From Bacteroidota bacterium (lineage in GTDB: Bacteria; Bacteroidota; Bacteroidia; Bacteroidales; Prolixibacteraceae): 14,275 nucleotides of DNA. The notes under the pieces are model-generated. The model did no database searches. It was given only the letters and a program-made list of their open reading frames with translations, and had not been told where the DNA came from. Each line of letters begins with the position of its first letter. Positions within the stretch are counted from its first letter, which is position 1. A program made the position numbers and the translations under genes. The stretch spans positions 1 to 14,275 of the forward strand of contig JAUYEQ010000168.1 of assembly GCA_030691295.1 (NCBI GenBank). The letters are read 5' to 3'. Of this stretch, positions 1 to 6,039 are shown one piece after another.

Positions 1-514
1 GGGTTCGGCAACCTATCTGGTAACCAGTGGCGGTGTGCCGGGCACTTCGAGTGGAACTTCCTTTTCATCGCCGGTTATGGCCGGAATGGGCGCATGTTTG
101 TTGCAGGCAAATCCATGGGCAAACGTCAAACAGGTTAAAATGGCCATCGAACAAAGCGCTCATCAATACAGCAAACCAGATTCGCTGCTTGGTTACGGAA
201 TTCCTGATTTTGAAAAAGCTGATAAATACCTGAAAGTGAATTTCGCGAACGATTTAAAAGCTCAAAGTGGCTGGACAATTTCACCAAACCCGTTTTTCGA
301 TTATATATTTCTCAGGAATTTGAATCCGGAAAGAGTCGAAAATTGCCGTATCACCATTTATTCCATGCAAGGGTTAAATATATGGGAGTCAACATTTGCA
401 GCCACCGAAACCATATTGTTGAAGAATCTTGGAAATTTGCCTAAAGGTTTTTTGATCATGAACATTCAGTCAGGCGAAAAAAAACAACAATTTAAACTGA
501 TAAAAACAGAATAG
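1..514 (+). CDS. Subtilisin-like (S8) serine protease with T9SS sorting domain, C-terminal fragment
   Basis: The frame is open from base 2, so the gene begins upstream of the window and about 170 codons are visible. The first segment holds GTSFSSP, the signature around the catalytic serine of subtilases (family S8); that serine is the codon at 59-61. The Asp and His of the triad lie outside. About 45 residues later the fold ends (GYGIPDFEKA, typical of the last S8 helix). The final ~80 residues look like a type A T9SS sorting domain: an SPNPF motif, beta strands, a YSMQG strand and a short basic tail, IKTE. Known for the family: such domains carry proteins through the outer membrane by T9SS and are then removed. 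Inference: a secreted or surface-anchored protease. Substrate unknown. The stop codon overlaps the first unit of a tandem repeat. The fragment is sound; the N-terminal architecture cannot be judged. Confidence 0.9.
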   Translation, partial: GSATYLVTSGGVPGTSSGTSFSSPVMAGMGACLLQANPWANVKQVKMAIEQSAHQYSKPDSLLGYGIPDFEKADKYLKVNFANDLKAQSGWTISPNPFFDYIFLRNLNPERVENCRITIYSMQGLNIWESTFAATETILLKNLGNLPKGFLIMNIQSGEKKQQFKLIKTE

Positions 515-539
515 TGATCAGTGTTCAGAAGCAGTGTTC
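513..539 (+). repeat. AGTGTTC-type tandem repeat at the protease stop codon
   Basis: Four units of 7, 7, 6 and 7 nt at 513-519, 520-526, 527-532 and 533-539; units 2 and 4 are both AGTGTTC. The first unit starts inside the TAG stop. The same layout recurs after three other genes in this window (2415-2452, 2614-2644, 7571-7601). Confidence 0.75.
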
Positions 540-544
540 GGAAC

Positions 545-586
545 TGGAAACTTGAACCTGAAACTTTGAATTTGAAACTTGAAACT
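545..586 (+). repeat. TGAAACT heptamer repeat upstream of xseA
   Basis: Degenerate units led by a TGAAACT consensus. Clean heptamers lie at 559-565, 566-572, 573-579 and 580-586, three of them exactly TGAAACT. The array ends 6 nt before the xseA start codon. A second copy of this family precedes xseB at 2168-2202. Confidence 0.7.
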
Positions 587-592
587 TTTTAA

Positions 593-2044
593 ATGAACGA
601 TCAGCAACTTTCTCTATTCGAATTACAACGTCAGGTAAAAGGCAGTCTGGACGACACTTTTTCACTTCCTGTTTGGGTGAAAGCTGAAATCAGTGAAATG
701 ACCGTGAACCGAAGCGGACATTGTTACCTCGACCTGATTGAAACTGAACAGGGAACCGACACAGTGATTGCACGTTGTCGCGCTACCATCTGGTCGTACA
801 CTTTCAGGATGCTTAAACCTTACTTTGAAACTACTTCAGGACAAGCTTTTACGGAAGGGCTGAAAGTACTCTTGCACGCCAAAGTTGAATACCACGAAGT
901 ATATGGTTTCAGTCTGAACATCCGCGATATTGATCCGGTTTATACATTGGGCGATATGGCCCGGCAACGCCGCGAAATCATCCGTCGATTAGAAGAAGAC
1001 GGAGTCCTTGAAATGAACAAGGAACTTGAATTGCCTTTGGTTCCTCAGCGTATCGCTATCATCTCCTCTCCCACTGCCGCAGGATTGCAGGATTTCGTGG
1101 ACCAATTGCACAATAATCCGCACAAATTTGTTTTTTACACTAAACTGTTTCCGGCAGTGATGCAGGGAAATGAAGCTCCCGGCAGCATCACCAAAGCACT
1201 TGAGCAGATTTTCGAATACGAGGATTTGTTTGATACCGTGGTGATTATTCGTGGCGGCGGGGCGCAAATTGATCTTGCTTGTTTCGATAACTACGATCTC
1301 GCTTTCAATGTGGCACAGTTTCCGCTTCCGGTAATTACCGGAATTGGGCACGACAAAGACGACACAGTGATTGACCTGGTGGCGCATACCCGCATGAAAA
1401 CGCCCACCGCTGTTGCCGAGTTCCTGATTACGGGAGCATTGCAGTTTTCGCAGCAACTGAACGAATTGGAGAAACACTTTACGGAACTGGTGAACGATCA
1501 GCTCGAAGAAAATAAAAATAGGCTGAACGATACAGCCGATCAGTTAAATGATATGGTAAATCAGATGATTGTTGCCCAGCAAAACCGGTTAAACATTGCC
1601 GGGATTCAACTTAAAAACCGTTCAGCAGCTTTCCTGAAAAACCAATATACTGATCTGAAACAGTTAACTACCAACACGAAAAACCTGACCAGCCGATTTG
1701 TCACCCGCCAGAACCATCAGCTGGAACAATCAGGAAATAAAATGAATTATATTTTCAAAGGGCAGATTTTGAAAAGCAAAAACCTTCTGAAACAATTTCA
1801 GGATATAATTAAAATCAGAACGTTTGAAACAATCCGAACTGAAAAGAAAAATCTAAATTTGATTCAGGAAAAACTTCGGTTGGTCGATCCGCAAAATATC
1901 CTGAAACGTGGATATTCACTGACAATGCTGAAAGGAAAAATTCTAAAATCGGTACAATTGGTTAAGGAAGGCGATCTGCTCGAAACAAGACTGAGCGATG
2001 GGACTTTGGAAAGTACAGTGAAAAGAATATCCAATAGTCAATAA
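593..2044 (+). CDS. xseA: Exodeoxyribonuclease VII large subunit
   Basis: Catalytic subunit of exonuclease VII, which with several XseB copies degrades single-stranded DNA from both ends into short oligonucleotides in the cytoplasm. The 483 residues follow the family order. An N-terminal OB-fold (about residues 10-117, including VWVKAEISE) binds ssDNA. The nuclease domain carries IISSPTAAGLQDF (157-169), RGGG (220-223), GIGHDKD (250-256) and KTPTAVAEF (269-277). A long charged, Asn/Gln-rich helical region (about 285-430) should be the coiled stalk that holds XseB. A C-terminal strand domain follows. The ATG at 593 is the natural start because the OB-fold begins at once; no clear Shine-Dalgarno is present, and a heptamer repeat fills the leader. 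The last six codons (RISNSQ) and the stop lie inside another heptamer repeat, so the extreme C-terminus may be recent. xseB follows 166 nt later on the same strand. Confidence 0.97.
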   Translation: MNDQQLSLFELQRQVKGSLDDTFSLPVWVKAEISEMTVNRSGHCYLDLIETEQGTDTVIARCRATIWSYTFRMLKPYFETTSGQAFTEGLKVLLHAKVEYHEVYGFSLNIRDIDPVYTLGDMARQRREIIRRLEEDGVLEMNKELELPLVPQRIAIISSPTAAGLQDFVDQLHNNPHKFVFYTKLFPAVMQGNEAPGSITKALEQIFEYEDLFDTVVIIRGGGAQIDLACFDNYDLAFNVAQFPLPVITGIGHDKDDTVIDLVAHTRMKTPTAVAEFLITGALQFSQQLNELEKHFTELVNDQLEENKNRLNDTADQLNDMVNQMIVAQQNRLNIAGIQLKNRSAAFLKNQYTDLKQLTTNTKNLTSRFVTRQNHQLEQSGNKMNYIFKGQILKSKNLLKQFQDIIKIRTFETIRTEKKNLNLIQEKLRLVDPQNILKRGYSLTMLKGKILKSVQLVKEGDLLETRLSDGTLESTVKRISNSQ

Positions 2045-2073
2045 TGAATATCGAATATCCAAATAAGAATGAA
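2025..2073 (+). repeat. GAATATC heptamer repeat overlapping the end of xseA
   Basis: Seven consecutive 7-nt units from 2025: GAATATC at 2025-2031, 2046-2052 and 2053-2059, with related units between and after (CAATAGT, CAATAAT, CAAATAA, GAATGAA). The xseA stop codon (2042-2044) falls inside the third unit, so the array is partly coding. Confidence 0.65.
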
Positions 2074-2131
2074 GTAAAATCAGACCAAAATAGTTGGTTT
2101 TAATGACTTTAACTTATTGAAATATTGAGGG

Positions 2132-2152
2132 ATGCTGAAACAAGTTCAGCAT
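2132..2152. repeat. Palindromic REP-like element (ATGCTGAA / TTCAGCAT)
   Basis: Perfect 8-bp inverted repeat: ATGCTGAA (2132-2139), 5-nt loop, TTCAGCAT (2145-2152), followed by GACG. Read on the minus strand the element translates as HAELVSAS, a peptide string I recognise from spurious small-protein predictions across Bacteroidota, which marks a dispersed intergenic palindrome. It lies in the xseA-xseB gap. Confidence 0.7.
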
Positions 2153-2167
2153 GACGCCCAATCGAAG

Positions 2168-2202
2168 CGAAACTTGAAACATGGAACTTGAAACTTTGAA
2201 CT
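2168..2202 (+). repeat. TGAAACT heptamer repeat upstream of xseB
   Basis: Five uninterrupted heptamers: CGAAACT, TGAAACA, TGGAACT, TGAAACT and TTGAACT, beginning at 2168, 2175, 2182, 2189 and 2196. The array ends 8 nt before the xseB start codon. Same family as 545-586. Confidence 0.75.
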
Positions 2203-2210
2203 AAATTAAT

Positions 2211-2411
2211 ATGGCAACGAAAAAAGTAACTTACAAAGAAGCGATTACAGAAATTGAAGAAATTCTGGAAAAGATTGAAAATGAAGAACTGGATGTGGAT
2301 GAACTTTCGGAACAGGTAACCCGTGTTTCGGCGTTGATCACCATCTGCAAAGACAAACTGCACAAAACGGAAGCAGAAGTGGAGAAGATTTTGAAAGACA
2401 TGAACCAGTAA
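2211..2411 (+). CDS. xseB: Exodeoxyribonuclease VII small subunit
   Basis: A 66-residue protein, the usual length for XseB. It is almost wholly helical and acidic: a first helix around TYKEAITEIEEILEKIEN, a turn with the family-typical ELDVDELSEQV, then a second helix ending EVEKILKDMNQ. This two-helix hairpin packs along the XseA stalk; several copies per XseA are needed for exonuclease VII activity. The ATG at 2211 gives the complete first helix and has no obvious Shine-Dalgarno. It is co-directional with xseA, but the 166-nt gap is full of repeats and contains a palindrome, so whether both are cotranscribed is uncertain. An AGTGTTC-type repeat starts 3 nt after the stop. Confidence 0.95.
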   Translation: MATKKVTYKEAITEIEEILEKIENEELDVDELSEQVTRVSALITICKDKLHKTEAEVEKILKDMNQ

Positions 2412-2414
2412 AGC

Positions 2415-2452
2415 AGTTGGAAGTGTTCAGTCACAGTTTGCAGTGTCCAGAA
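2415..2452 (+). repeat. AGTGTTC-type tandem repeat after xseB
   Basis: Units at 2415-2421 (AGTTGGA), 2422-2428 (AGTGTTC), 2429-2434 (AGTCAC, 6 nt), 2435-2441 (AGTTTGC) and 2442-2448 (AGTGTCC), then AGAA. It begins 3 nt after the stop and is in the sense direction of xseB. The 6-nt third unit matches the other family members. Confidence 0.7.
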
Positions 2453-2482
2453 GAAACCAAACGGGAATTTTTCGAATCATTC

Positions 2483-2540
2483 TAAAAAAAACGGCAAAGA
2501 ATATCGCAATTATTTGGACAAAAGCGATATCCTTTGCCGT
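2483..2540 (-). terminator. Rho-independent terminator of the TonB-dependent receptor
   Basis: A 17-nt arm at 2491-2507 (ACGGCAAAGAATATCGC) is complementary to 2524-2540 with one mismatch; the loop is 16 nt. On the minus strand the hairpin is followed at once by a run of seven T (2490-2484), the classic layout. On the plus strand no T-run follows, so it serves the receptor gene, whose stop is about 110 nt upstream. Confidence 0.85.
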
Positions 2541-2557
2541 CTGGCTTCAGCCGACGG
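2537..2557 (-). other. Second hairpin overlapping the terminator arm
   Basis: CCGTC (2537-2541) pairs with GACGG (2553-2557) and GGC (2543-2545) pairs with GCC (2550-2552), with T2542 bulged and a 4-nt loop (TTCA on the plus strand). It shares 2537-2540 with the outer end of the terminator stem, so the two full stems exclude each other. In the minus-strand transcript it forms first. Confidence 0.5.
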
Positions 2558-2602
2558 ACGAGAGAATTCTTTAGTTACAGAATTTCGGTTCAAGTAACAA
2601 AA

Positions 2603-2644
2603 TTCAGAATGTATTCTGAAAACTGAGACTGAACACTGATCACT
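2603..2644 (-). repeat. AGTGTTC-type tandem repeat after the receptor gene, with adjoining palindrome
   Basis: Read on the minus strand from 2644: units AGTGATC, AGTGTTC, AGTCTC (6 nt) and a fourth heptamer, then AGAA, ending at 2614. It starts 6 nt after the stop. By direct alignment 28 of 31 positions match 7571-7601. Its tail overlaps a perfect dyad, TTCAGAAT (2603-2610) and ATTCTGAA (2613-2620), separated by GT. Confidence 0.75.
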
Positions 2645-2650
2645 TTTGCC

Positions 2651-5095
2651 TTAGAACTTGATATCAATCCCAGCCAGAAAATGCATTCCTGCCTGCGGAA
2701 AATATCCGTCCATAGCAAAACGCTCGCCGCCCAAAACATAGGAATAAACCCAGGCGTTGTTTTCATATTCGGTGTCGAACAGGTTGTTCACCATAAAATG
2801 CAGGTTCAGCTCTTTGGCGAATTTTTGGGATACCCGATAAGTCATTTTTAGATTGTTCAGCAGATAACCATTTAGTTTTCGGTCTTCACTCGCGGTATTG
2901 TCGATGTACTGTTTGCTTACCGAATAAGTTTGCAAACTAACATTCAATCCTTTGGCGGCCATCCAGCTGATTTGACTGTTGGCAATTACTTCAGGAGAAA
3001 AAGCCAGATCAGTAGTTCCCAGCTCGGTTGCAATCTGTCCGCCATTGTCCCAGTCATCCACATAATCGGTAAAATCCTTGATTTTGTTTTTGCTCAAAGT
3101 AACATTTACATCCCATTTTAACTTTTCGGTAAGCTTCATTCCGGCCATCAGTTCCAGTCCGGCGCGGTAACTATTGTCCACATTGGTCATTATCGGCGCA
3201 CCCACATCATTGATTTCGCCAGTCAGGATTAACTGATTTTGGTACAACATGTAATATGCATTCACGCCCAAAGCCAGACGGGAAGTATTGAATTTGTAGC
3301 CAAACTCAAAATCGTTCAGAGTTTCAAAAGTCGGTGCCTTTCCATCAGGATCGGCATCCACATAATTGTCGCGGTTGGGTTCCCTGTTGGCGCGGGCAAA
3401 GTTTACATACATGTTTTGCTGATCGTTCAACTGATAATAAATACCCACTTTCGGATTGAAAAACTCAAAACTGTGCGATTGTTTCAGGTCGCGCAAATCA
3501 TCGTCGGTACCTGTAATTTCGTAATCGATGGTACGGTACTGGAAATCAGCAAACAAGTTCAGGTTTTCAGCCAATTCGTAGTTGTATTTGGCATACACGT
3601 TAAAGTCTTTTTTCAGCCCGGTTCCGCGGTACCACTCGTGATTCATTCCTGAAGTTCCTGCATTTCGTGCCCAGATTACTTTTCCAAAATGATCCCCATC
3701 GTACACATTGTAGCCTCCACCAAAAGTAAATTCATTGGTTTCCAGCTTTCTGTTCACCGAAAATGTGGTTCCGTAGAAATCGTTTGCAAGCCATTTTCGC
3801 CGAATCAAATCCGATTTTTTGATTGTTTCCCCTCCAATTACCGGAGGTGTGATCAGATAATCAGCAAGTTTTCCATTTTCCTTGAATTGTTCGTAATAAC
3901 CATTCCCTGCGGTATAAAAAAGACTTGCATTGAAATGGAAAACCTCATTCAATTTGCGCGAAAACAACAACTGATAATGATCTTGCTGATAATGGTCAAT
4001 CTCATTCTCGTAGGTGTACAAATTATAGGTGCGGCTGTCTGAATTCACCATTTCGTCCACCTGTTTCTGGCTGTATAGCCAATGATCTCCATACCGCTGC
4101 ATCCCCTCAGCATCGTTGTTCAGACGAACCGAAGGCACGCCGTTCCAGGCCTGGTAGGTGTCTTCCAATCCTGAAAAAATATTGACTTTCAGAATCGTAT
4201 TCGGTGTAAAATATCCTCCTGAAAGAAAAAATGATTTCAGGTCAGCCGAAGCGCGGTCGATAAAACCATCGGAACTGATTTTCGACAACCTCGCATCGAA
4301 AGTGAATTTTTCTTTGATGATACCTGAACCCACGCCAACCGAATGTTTCATGGTTCCGAACGAACCGGCGGATGTGCTGTATTCGGCAAATGCATCTTTG
4401 TTGATGGTGGTGGTTTGCAGATTGATGGTGGCTCCGAAAGCCGCAGCACCGTTTGTGGAAGTTCCGACACCGCGCTGTACCTGAATATTATCGGCTGAGG
4501 AGGCAATATCAGGAATATCGACCCACCAGGTTCCGTGCGATTCGGCATCGTTCATCGGAATGCCGTTAACAGTAACGTTAATGCGGTTTAAATCGGTTCC
4601 GCGAATCCTGAAATTGGTATATCCCACGCCAGTTCCGGCATCAGAAGTGGCCACAAATGAAGGTGTTAATCCAAGTAAATAAGGAATATCCTGCCCCATG
4701 TTTTTGTCCTGAATTTCCGACTTCCCGACTGTTGTAAAAGCTACCGGAGTCTTTTCCTTCACACGGGTAGCCGAAACCAGAACTTCTTCCGCCAGAATGT
4801 TGTCATGTTTCATCACGATATCAAAAGTCTGATTACCGCTGATTTTCACTTCTGCAGTTTGTTTTTCATACCCAATGTAAGAGAATGTCAAATTGTAAGT
4901 TCCGGCCTTCAGGTTCTTAAACAGGTAAGCACCGTTTACATCGGTAGTTGTACCGCTAAAACTGTTTGAAATCGCCAGGTTGGCACCAATAAGTCGCTCA
5001 CCTGTTTCGTTTTTTACAGTTCCTTTCAGGGTGAATTGGGCCATTGCCAAAAACACCGCACATTGCAAAAGCAATGTCAAATAAATCCGTTTCAT
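2651..5095 (-). CDS. TPP-riboswitch-controlled TonB-dependent outer-membrane receptor, probable thiamine-compound transporter
   Basis: An 814-residue outer-membrane receptor, expected to import its ligand using TonB-ExbBD energy. Residues 1-20 are a signal peptide ending AMAQ. Residues ~21-98 form a carboxypeptidase-regulatory-like domain common in Bacteroidota receptors (GTVKNETGERLIGANLAI). A TonB-box-like EEVLVSAT lies at 103-110. The plug spans about 115-229 (NFRIRGTDLNRINVTVNGIP, then IQVQRGVGTSTNGAAAFGA). The rest is beta-barrel, ending in the aromatic residue F. The ligand is inferred from regulation: a TPP riboswitch occupies the leader. THI-element-controlled receptors of this kind are known in Bacteroidota and usually sit with pnuT and a thiamine pyrophosphokinase; neither is visible here. 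Promoter (5258-5288) and terminator (2483-2540) flank a single gene. The ATG at 5095 gives the complete signal peptide. Receptor: very sure. Substrate: fairly sure. Confidence 0.93.
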   Translation of the reverse strand: MKRIYLTLLLQCAVFLAMAQFTLKGTVKNETGERLIGANLAISNSFSGTTTDVNGAYLFKNLKAGTYNLTFSYIGYEKQTAEVKISGNQTFDIVMKHDNILAEEVLVSATRVKEKTPVAFTTVGKSEIQDKNMGQDIPYLLGLTPSFVATSDAGTGVGYTNFRIRGTDLNRINVTVNGIPMNDAESHGTWWVDIPDIASSADNIQVQRGVGTSTNGAAAFGATINLQTTTINKDAFAEYSTSAGSFGTMKHSVGVGSGIIKEKFTFDARLSKISSDGFIDRASADLKSFFLSGGYFTPNTILKVNIFSGLEDTYQAWNGVPSVRLNNDAEGMQRYGDHWLYSQKQVDEMVNSDSRTYNLYTYENEIDHYQQDHYQLLFSRKLNEVFHFNASLFYTAGNGYYEQFKENGKLADYLITPPVIGGETIKKSDLIRRKWLANDFYGTTFSVNRKLETNEFTFGGGYNVYDGDHFGKVIWARNAGTSGMNHEWYRGTGLKKDFNVYAKYNYELAENLNLFADFQYRTIDYEITGTDDDLRDLKQSHSFEFFNPKVGIYYQLNDQQNMYVNFARANREPNRDNYVDADPDGKAPTFETLNDFEFGYKFNTSRLALGVNAYYMLYQNQLILTGEINDVGAPIMTNVDNSYRAGLELMAGMKLTEKLKWDVNVTLSKNKIKDFTDYVDDWDNGGQIATELGTTDLAFSPEVIANSQISWMAAKGLNVSLQTYSVSKQYIDNTASEDRKLNGYLLNNLKMTYRVSQKFAKELNLHFMVNNLFDTEYENNAWVYSYVLGGERFAMDGYFPQAGMHFLAGIDIKF

Positions 5096-5109
5096 TGTTG
5101 TCTTTTAAA

Positions 5110-5141
5110 TGGTTAATAAATAACCAATGAGGCAAGTTATT
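5110..5141 (-). promoter_or_regulatory. Two alternative leader hairpins, possible riboswitch expression platform
   Basis: Between aptamer and start codon, TGGTTA (5126-5121 on the minus strand) pairs perfectly with TAACCA (5115-5110) around a 5-nt loop. An upstream AATAAC (5141-5136) can instead pair with GTTATT (5124-5119). Both helices need 5121-5124, so they compete. The proximal hairpin ends 14 nt before the ATG and has no following T-run, which points to control of translation, not termination. Pairing is seen; switching is inference. Confidence 0.45.
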
Positions 5142-5147
5142 CCCTTT

Positions 5148-5243
5148 CGCCATCCCTTCGCCGGCATTATCCGTATCAGGTTCGGTGGGTGTGATCTCAG
5201 CCTTTTATTACCCCGAATTTAATCGGGCAGGCACCCCATTGCG
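5148..5243 (-). promoter_or_regulatory. TPP (THI-box) riboswitch aptamer
   Basis: The minus strand carries the conserved thiamine pyrophosphate aptamer blocks in order: GGGGTGCC (5237-5230), GGCTGAGA, ACCC, GAACCTGAT, GGATAATGCC, GCGAAGGGA (5161-5153). P1 can form between 5243-5238 and 5153-5148 with one mismatch. The variable P3 side carries an extra stem, CCCGA/TCGGG, with a 6-nt loop. Known: TPP binding to this class lowers expression of thiamine synthesis and uptake genes. It lies 52 nt upstream of the receptor start. Confidence 0.97.
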
Positions 5244-5257
5244 TAAATTGATGGGTG

Positions 5258-5288
5258 CAAAAATAGGTTTTTAAACATACGAAACAAA
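5258..5288 (-). promoter_or_regulatory. Bacteroidota-type promoter for the riboswitch-receptor transcript
   Basis: On the minus strand TTTG (5288-5285) and TATTTTTG (5265-5258) match the -33 TTTG and -7 TAnnTTTG consensus exactly, with a 19-nt spacer. The predicted transcript start, near 5254, falls about ten bases before the aptamer P1 stem, as expected for a riboswitch leader. A second TAnnTTTG match, 5292-5285, lacks a well-placed -33 element. Confidence 0.7.
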
Positions 5289-5541
5289 TATATCCAAAAA
5301 AATAAGTGTTCCCGGTCCTTTTCTATTTTCGGATTTTGAATTCAAGAAACAATCAAAAACAAACATGCTCTATTTTCGGAAAAATTGTCATTTAAACATT
5401 TCACGACTCAGAAATATTGACAGCAAAAATGACTTTATGACATTATCAATCAAATAGATATGCATTGGCATCAGGTTTGAAATGATTCCGTCGAAAACAA
5501 ATAAAAACAAATGTATTAATTAAAAAATGGAGGATTAAATT
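5289..5541. other. Intergenic region upstream of hsp20
   Basis: The divergent gap between receptor and hsp20 totals 446 nt; riboswitch and promoter fill the left part. In this right part I see a 12-bp direct repeat, TCTATTTTCGGA, at 5322-5333 and 5369-5380, and AT-rich sequence with no coding frame. No full Bacteroidota promoter for hsp20 is found. CAGGTTTG (one mismatch to TAnnTTTG) is near 5475 but lacks a -33 box. TTGACA (5417-5422) with CATTAT 18 nt later resembles a sigma-70 promoter but is not the type expected here. Confidence 0.5.
5529..5533 (+). promoter_or_regulatory. Strong Shine-Dalgarno of hsp20
   Basis: GGAGG lies 8 nt before the ATG at 5542. Most other genes in the window lack such a motif, and Bacteroidota usually depend little on it. 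It fixes the start codon and suggests efficient translation. Confidence 0.7.
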
Positions 5542-5976
5542 ATGTTACCAGTATTTAAAACCAGAAGCTTGCCGGGTTTATTTGATGAATTTTTAAGTGG
5601 AAATTTGATTCCGAATTTTGTTGAAGAAGGTGGATGGAAATCGACACCGGCTGTAAATATTTACGAGAGCAACGAAAAATTCGCGATTGAAATTGCAGCT
5701 CCCGGCCTGGAAAAAGAAGATTTTAAAATTGATTTAAAAAACGAGATCCTTACTGTATCTTCTGAAAAAAGTAACCAAAAAGAAAGCGAAGGAAACAAAG
5801 GAAAAGTGATTCGTTCAGAATTCAGGTACGCTTCATTCCAGCGTTCTTTCGCATTGCCAAAGGAAGTTGATGTAACCAACATCAAAGCATCCAATAAAAA
5901 TGGTATTTTAACCATCGAACTTCCGAAAAAGGTTGAGTACAAGAATAATTTGTTCCGTCAGATCGAAATTCAATAA
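5542..5976 (+). CDS. Small heat-shock protein, Hsp20/alpha-crystallin family
   Basis: A 144-residue ATP-independent chaperone that binds unfolding proteins in the cytoplasm as large oligomers. The N-terminal arm (1-35, with LPGLFDEFLSG) is typical of bacterial class A/Hsp17-like members. The alpha-crystallin domain spans about 36-129: PAVNIYESNEKFAIEIAAPGLEKEDF at its start and the diagnostic NGILTIELPK (120-129) at its end. The C-terminal tail carries an I-x-I anchor, IEI (141-143), used in oligomer assembly. Length and motif spacing are normal. The start is set by GGAGG 8 nt upstream. It is a single-gene unit closed by a terminator at 6004-6039 and convergent with cdd. Heat or stress induction is expected for the family, but no heat-shock promoter or CIRCE-like repeat is visible. 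Confidence 0.95.
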   Translation: MLPVFKTRSLPGLFDEFLSGNLIPNFVEEGGWKSTPAVNIYESNEKFAIEIAAPGLEKEDFKIDLKNEILTVSSEKSNQKESEGNKGKVIRSEFRYASFQRSFALPKEVDVTNIKASNKNGILTIELPKKVEYKNNLFRQIEIQ

Positions 5977-6003
5977 GCGCTAATTTTATATTGTGCTTTT
6001 GTC

Positions 6004-6039
6004 AAGGGGATTGTGCTTTCGGGTACAGTCCCTTTTTTT
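6004..6039 (+). terminator. Rho-independent terminator of hsp20
   Basis: AAGGG (6004-6008) pairs with CCCTT (6030-6034 region), and after one bulged G the stem continues through ATTGTGC against GTACAGT with two G-T pairs around a 6-nt loop. Seven T follow (6033-6039). It overlaps the stop codon of convergent cdd. On the minus strand no T-run follows, so it acts for hsp20. Confidence 0.8.

Noticed and set aside
989..1477. Long antisense frame inside xseA
   Set aside because: Mirrors a well-conserved gene, has no domain pattern and no ribosome-binding site.
2109..2363. Open frame of 84 codons on the minus strand over the xseA-xseB gap and xseB
   Set aside because: Its end translates the REP-like palindrome (HAELVSAS) and the rest is antisense to xseB; no independent coding signal.
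3239..4484. Several plus-strand frames of 108-137 codons inside the receptor gene
   Set aside because: All are antisense to an intact 814-residue receptor and resemble no protein family.
5417..5446. TTGACA with CATTAT 18 nt downstream before hsp20, looking like a sigma-70 promoter
   Set aside because: Bacteroidota primary sigma factors use a different consensus, and the -10 match is only 4 of 6.
5527..5538. Three-codon mini-frame (ATG GAG GAT TAA) overlapping the hsp20 Shine-Dalgarno
   Set aside because: Arises from the GGAGG context by chance; too short to claim a leader peptide.
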